Shown: piece by piece, positions 60,956 through 64,000 of the stretch
How positions within the stretch are numbered: position 1 is the stretch's first letter
Layout: every line of letters begins with the position of its first letter
NCBI RefSeq assembly: GCF_021088345.1
Contig: NZ_CP088156.1
Location: 6,200,001-6,264,000, forward strand
Direction of reading: 5' to 3'
Source of the DNA: Bradyrhizobium ontarionense
GTDB taxonomy: Bacteria; Pseudomonadota; Alphaproteobacteria; Rhizobiales; Xanthobacteraceae
DNA length: 64,000 bases
Notes under the pieces: model-generated
Database searches by the model: none
Told to the model about the DNA's origin: nothing
What the model saw: the letters and a program-made list of their open reading frames with translations, nothing else
Made by a program: the position numbers and the translations under genes

Positions 60956-61747
60956 TCACCGCACGGCGGTGAAGAAACGATCCATCCGGAAGCCCGACAG
61001 CCAGGCCCAGACCGGCTGGTTCTTGAAGCCGAGATCCCAGGAGCCGACCACCGCGTCGGCGCGGCCGACCAGATTGTCGATCGGCAGCAGGCCGACGCCG
61101 CCGTCGCGCAGGGAGACGCGGCTGTCGGCGGAATTATCGCGGTTGTCGCCCAGCACGAAAAGCTTGCCGGCCGGCACCTGCACCTCCGGCGTGTTGTCGA
61201 GCCGGCCATTGTCGCGCATCTTGAAGATCAGATGCGACACCCCGTTCGGCAGCGTCTCGACGTAGCGATAGGCCGGCTCGTTGCGGCCGGTGTCGTCCTC
61301 GGCATCGCCGATGCCGTCCGGCTTGAGCGCAGCCGCCTGGCCGTTGATGTAGAGCTGCCCCTGGCGCATCTGGATGCGGTCACCGGGCAGGCCGACGACG
61401 CGCTTGACCCAGGCCTGCGAGGTGTCGCCCGGCCAGCGGAACACGACGACATCGCCGCGCTTCGGCGTTTCGCCGAACAGCCGTCCCGTCTCGGGCAGCG
61501 TAATCTGCATCGGCAATGACGACGTGCCGTAGCCATAGGGGAATTTCGATGCCAGCAACGCGTCGCCGATCAGCAGCGTCGGCTCCATCGAGCCCGACGG
61601 CACGTAAAACGGCTCGGCGATCGCGCCCTTGGCGACGAACACCACCATCACAACGGCGGCGAGCTGCGCGAGCTGCCCGCCCCAACTGCCTTCCTTGCGC
61701 ACGGCCTTCGTGCTGATCTTGTCCGCGGACATCTTGTCGAGGCTCAT
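60956..61747 (-). CDS. lepB: signal peptidase I
   Basis: Encodes 263 residues. It removes signal peptides at the outer face of the inner membrane. An N-terminal transmembrane helix (LAQLAAVVMVVFVAKGAIA) precedes box B, EPFYVPSGSMEPTLLIGD, with nucleophile Ser53. Box D holds Lys115 in AWVKRVVGLPGD, and box E is LFVLGDNRDNSADSR. All catalytic parts are present. The ATG at 61747 overlaps the tldD stop by 4 bases (ATGA), so the two genes are cotranscribed. The AT-rich island lies directly downstream. Confidence 0.96.
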   Translation of the reverse strand: MSLDKMSADKISTKAVRKEGSWGGQLAQLAAVVMVVFVAKGAIAEPFYVPSGSMEPTLLIGDALLASKFPYGYGTSSLPMQITLPETGRLFGETPKRGDVVVFRWPGDTSQAWVKRVVGLPGDRIQMRQGQLYINGQAAALKPDGIGDAEDDTGRNEPAYRYVETLPNGVSHLIFKMRDNGRLDNTPEVQVPAGKLFVLGDNRDNSADSRVSLRDGGVGLLPIDNLVGRADAVVGSWDLGFKNQPVWAWLSGFRMDRFFTAVR

Positions 61748-63171
61748 CGGCCGGTCCCTCCGACCGTAATCTGATCCATACGCAGCGTCGGCTGGCCGAC
61801 GCCGACCGGCACGCCCTGGCCGTTCTTGCCACAGGTGCCGATGCCGGTGTCGAGCGAGAGGTCGTTGCCGATCATGCTGATGCGGTTGAGGTCGGTCGGC
61901 CCGTTGCCGATCAGCATCGCGCCCTTGACCGGCGCGCCGACCTTGCCGTTTTCGATCCGGTAGGCCTCGGTGCACTGGAACACGTATTTGCCCGAGGTGA
62001 TGTCGACCTGGCCGCCGCCGAAATTGACGGCGTAGATGCCGTTCTTCACCGAGGCGATGATCTCGGCCGGGTCGCGCTCGCCGGCCAGCATGTAGGTGTT
62101 GGTCATGCGGGGCATCGGCACATGGGCGTAGCCCTGGCGGCGGCCGTTGCCGGTGGGCGCCATGTTCATCAGCCGCGCGTTCTGGCGGTCCTGCATGTAG
62201 CCTGTCAGGATGCCGTCCTCGATCAGCACGGTGCGGCTGGTCGGCGTGCCCTCGTCGTCGATCGACAGCGAGCCGCGGCGTGACGACATGGTGCCGTCAT
62301 CGACCACGGTGACGCCCTTGGCTGCGACGGGCTTGCCGAGCAGCCCTGCGAAGGCCGAGGTCTTCTTGCGGTTGAAGTCGCCTTCCAGGCCGTGGCCGAC
62401 CGCTTCGTGCAGCATCACGCCTGGCCAGCCGGCCCCCAACACCACGTCCATCTCGCCGGCGGGGGCGGGGACGGATTCCAGATTGACCAGCGCTTCGCGC
62501 AGCGCGCCGTCGGCCGCCTCGCGCCATGCCTTGGTCTCGATGAAGCGCGCATAGGGCTCGCGCCCTCCATAGCCCTTGCTGCCGCTCTCCTGGCGGTCGC
62601 CCTGGCCGGCGACCACGGAAACGTTGACGCGCACCAGCGGGCGGATGTCGCGATAGCTCTCGCCGTCGGGCCGCAGGATTTCCACCACCTGCCAGGTCGC
62701 GCCCAGGCTCACCGTCACCTGGCGAATGCGCGGATCCTTGTCGCGCAGATAGGCGTCGATCTCGCCGAGCAGCTTGACCTTGCTCTCGAAGCCCGGCGCA
62801 TCGAGCGGATTGTCGTCGCCATAGAGGCGGACATTGGTGTGCGGCGGGGGGCTTGCGAACGTGCCGGAATAGCCGCCCCTGACAGCGCTGACCGCATCGG
62901 CCGCGCGCATCAAGGCGGGCAGCGACACGTCGGAGGAATGCGCATAGCCGACCGCGTCGTCCTTCACGGCGCGCAGGCCGAATCCCTGGCTCGTATCGTA
63001 GGTCGCCTGCTTGAGCCGGCCGTTGTCGAAGGTCAGCGCCTCGGTCTGGCTGTATTCGAAGAACAGTTCGCCGTCGTCGGCGCCGGCCAGGCCGCGCGCG
63101 ACCTCGCTCTGGACGGCGTCACGATCCAGATTGGCGCGTTCGAGCAGGGAAGTGGTGGCGGGAGTCGTCAT
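61744..63171 (-). CDS. tldD: metalloprotease TldD
   Basis: Encodes 475 residues. With TldE/PmbA it forms a metalloprotease that degrades unfolded or modified peptides, for example in microcin maturation. The zinc motif MLHEAVGHGLEGD (HExxxH) is intact, and GTIVVADEG-type strands and DITSGKYVFQCTEAYRIENGKVG match the family. The C-terminal GKNGQGVPVGVGQPTLRM supplies the Cys/Gly-rich signature. It is upstream of lepB with a 4-base overlap, a common alphaproteobacterial order. Confidence 0.95.
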   Translation of the reverse strand: MTTPATTSLLERANLDRDAVQSEVARGLAGADDGELFFEYSQTEALTFDNGRLKQATYDTSQGFGLRAVKDDAVGYAHSSDVSLPALMRAADAVSAVRGGYSGTFASPPPHTNVRLYGDDNPLDAPGFESKVKLLGEIDAYLRDKDPRIRQVTVSLGATWQVVEILRPDGESYRDIRPLVRVNVSVVAGQGDRQESGSKGYGGREPYARFIETKAWREAADGALREALVNLESVPAPAGEMDVVLGAGWPGVMLHEAVGHGLEGDFNRKKTSAFAGLLGKPVAAKGVTVVDDGTMSSRRGSLSIDDEGTPTSRTVLIEDGILTGYMQDRQNARLMNMAPTGNGRRQGYAHVPMPRMTNTYMLAGERDPAEIIASVKNGIYAVNFGGGQVDITSGKYVFQCTEAYRIENGKVGAPVKGAMLIGNGPTDLNRISMIGNDLSLDTGIGTCGKNGQGVPVGVGQPTLRMDQITVGGTGR

Positions 63172-63255
63172 GGGTCAATCCGTTGTCGGAGCGTTCATTC
63201 CAAGATAGTTGTTTTGACGTCGGGGCGCGAGGGGCAGGATGATTACCGAACGGAC

Positions 63256-63756
63256 ATGGTTGAGATCGTTCCCATCACGCTCGATCAGATCGAGAGCTTT
63301 CACCGCACGCTGGACTTCGTCGCGCGCGAACGACGTTATCTGTCCTTCATGCAGGCGCCACCGCTGGAGTCCACGTGCGCCTTCATCCTGAACAATATTC
63401 AGGAGGGATATCCGCAATTCGTGGCCCTCTCGGGTGGCGATGTGGTCGGCTGGTGCGATGTGACGCCCAAATCTGGGCCGATCGATGCCCGAATCGGGGT
63501 GCTCGGCATGGGTCTTTTGCCGCATTTCCGCCGCCAGGGCATCGGAACGCGGCTGATGGCCGCAGCGCTCGAGGCTGCACGACGGGCGGGCTTCTCGCGC
63601 GTCGAGCTCACGGTCTATCGCGGCAATACGAACGCGATCAGGCTGTACCAGAAGGCCGGATTCCTGCTCAAGGCGGTGCAACCGCGCGAGGCCGGCAATG
63701 ACGGCTTCGACAGAACGCTGCTGGTGATGGCCCTGGCGCTCGACGGGGCCCGCTGA
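63256..63756 (+). CDS. GNAT-family N-acetyltransferase
   Basis: Encodes 166 residues. The acetyl-CoA motif GLLPHFRRQGIGTRLMAAALEAARRAGF (R/Q-x-x-G-x-G/A) is clear, followed by VELTVYRGNTNAIRLYQKAGFLL, the C-terminal GNAT signature. It transfers an acetyl group to an amine, protein or drug; the acceptor is unknown. The ATG at 63256 is my choice; the frame is open far upstream only as the shadow of tldD. It is divergent from tldD. Confidence 0.9.
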   Translation: MVEIVPITLDQIESFHRTLDFVARERRYLSFMQAPPLESTCAFILNNIQEGYPQFVALSGGDVVGWCDVTPKSGPIDARIGVLGMGLLPHFRRQGIGTRLMAAALEAARRAGFSRVELTVYRGNTNAIRLYQKAGFLLKAVQPREAGNDGFDRTLLVMALALDGAR

Positions 63757-63931
63757 GGCGCGATTCCGTCCGTCGTGGCCTTGCCCAGGCGATTCCGCGC
63801 CCATGACCGTGCCTGATTACCGGCAGCGTGATCCAACCTCAGATTGTTACGCTGTCCGGTCGGTCCTCTCTTGCGTGTTGTTTCGCGGCGCGTTCCACTG
63901 TGCGGATTGCGCGGGGCGGTCGGGGGACGCC

Positions 63932-64000
63932 GTGGCCGACATTTTCATCAGCCATACCAGTTCGACCGAGAATGACCGCCGCTGGGCCTTCTGGATCGGT
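63932..64000 (+). CDS. TIR-domain protein, N-terminal fragment at right edge
   Basis: Only the first 23 codons are in the window. They read ADIFISHTSSTENDRRWAFW after a GTG start, with GGGGGA 7 bases upstream. The pattern (strand 1 IFISHTS, then D..WAFWI) is characteristic of bacterial TIR-domain proteins, many of which are NAD-cleaving effectors or signalling proteins in phage defence and stress. The full gene lies to the right. Its role cannot be judged from this fragment. It is 3.4 kb from the radical SAM operon, with core lepB and tldD between. Confidence 0.7.
   Translation, partial: MADIFISHTSSTENDRRWAFWIG

Overview
The window is high-GC alphaproteobacterial chromosome. Gene content, codon use, intergenic repeat families and many small conserved genes point to Bradyrhizobium or a close relative (Nitrobacteraceae); I infer this from sequence memory, not from a search. 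Nearly all of it is core or shell chromosome, with two accessory segments and the start of a third at the right edge.

Left segment, 1 to about 8370: an integrated phage-type element. It ends at an orphan 3' half of a tRNA-Gly(CCC) gene (8323-8369), the scar left when an element recombines into that tRNA. Leftward from this att site, on the minus strand, come two replication-side genes (82-aa protein, HTH protein), a small-terminase-like gene, a 72-aa gene, HK97 prohead protease, HK97 major capsid, then a DUF6950 protein and a J-like tail protein. Next is a plus-strand lipoprotein, then a minus-strand gene running off the left edge. No large terminase, portal, tail tube or tape-measure gene lies between the genes that normally flank them, so this is either a deleted prophage or a satellite-like element.

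Middle, 8400-56250: housekeeping genes. In order: acyl-CoA ligase; SnoaL-like protein; a decayed small exported-protein gene; a ClpP-like exported protein; SCO copper chaperone; solute-binding protein; class I lysyl-tRNA synthetase; MFS transporter; FAD oxidoreductase with divergent LysR; a chemoreceptor-tail fragment; alpha carbonic anhydrase; DUF952-pyrD; MATE exporter, MBL hydrolase and DUF6460. The LigC-type DNA-damage set (ligase, exonuclease, DEXH helicase, PdeM) is split in two by a methyltransferase, a Tat-type ABC binding protein and a 1-kb repeat cluster. Then come LysR/EamA/MBL, TSUP with TIGR02186, a second ClpP-like membrane protein, a PodJ-like Sel1 polarity protein, PadR/SnoaL, a beta-oxidation cluster (acyl-CoA dehydrogenase, thiolase, hydratase-dehydrogenase), a ParE-type toxin-antitoxin pair, GST/MarR, glutamate-cysteine ligase and a PAN-domain exported protein.

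Right island, 56250-60950: visibly AT-richer DNA holding a tight four-gene minus-strand operon: radical SAM enzyme, winged-helix-like protein of unknown function, a fusion of a Rossmann/NDT-or-TIR-like domain with a nucleoside-phosphorylase domain, and an ExoIII-family nuclease. I regard it as the best candidate for an undescribed system, possibly anti-phage. It is followed by core lepB and tldD, a GNAT acetyltransferase, and the first codons of a TIR-domain protein at the right edge.

Several intergenic palindromic repeat families occur. One palindromic element sits in frame inside the DNA ligase gene, and a repeat-like block at 31353-31760 has the look of a structured RNA.
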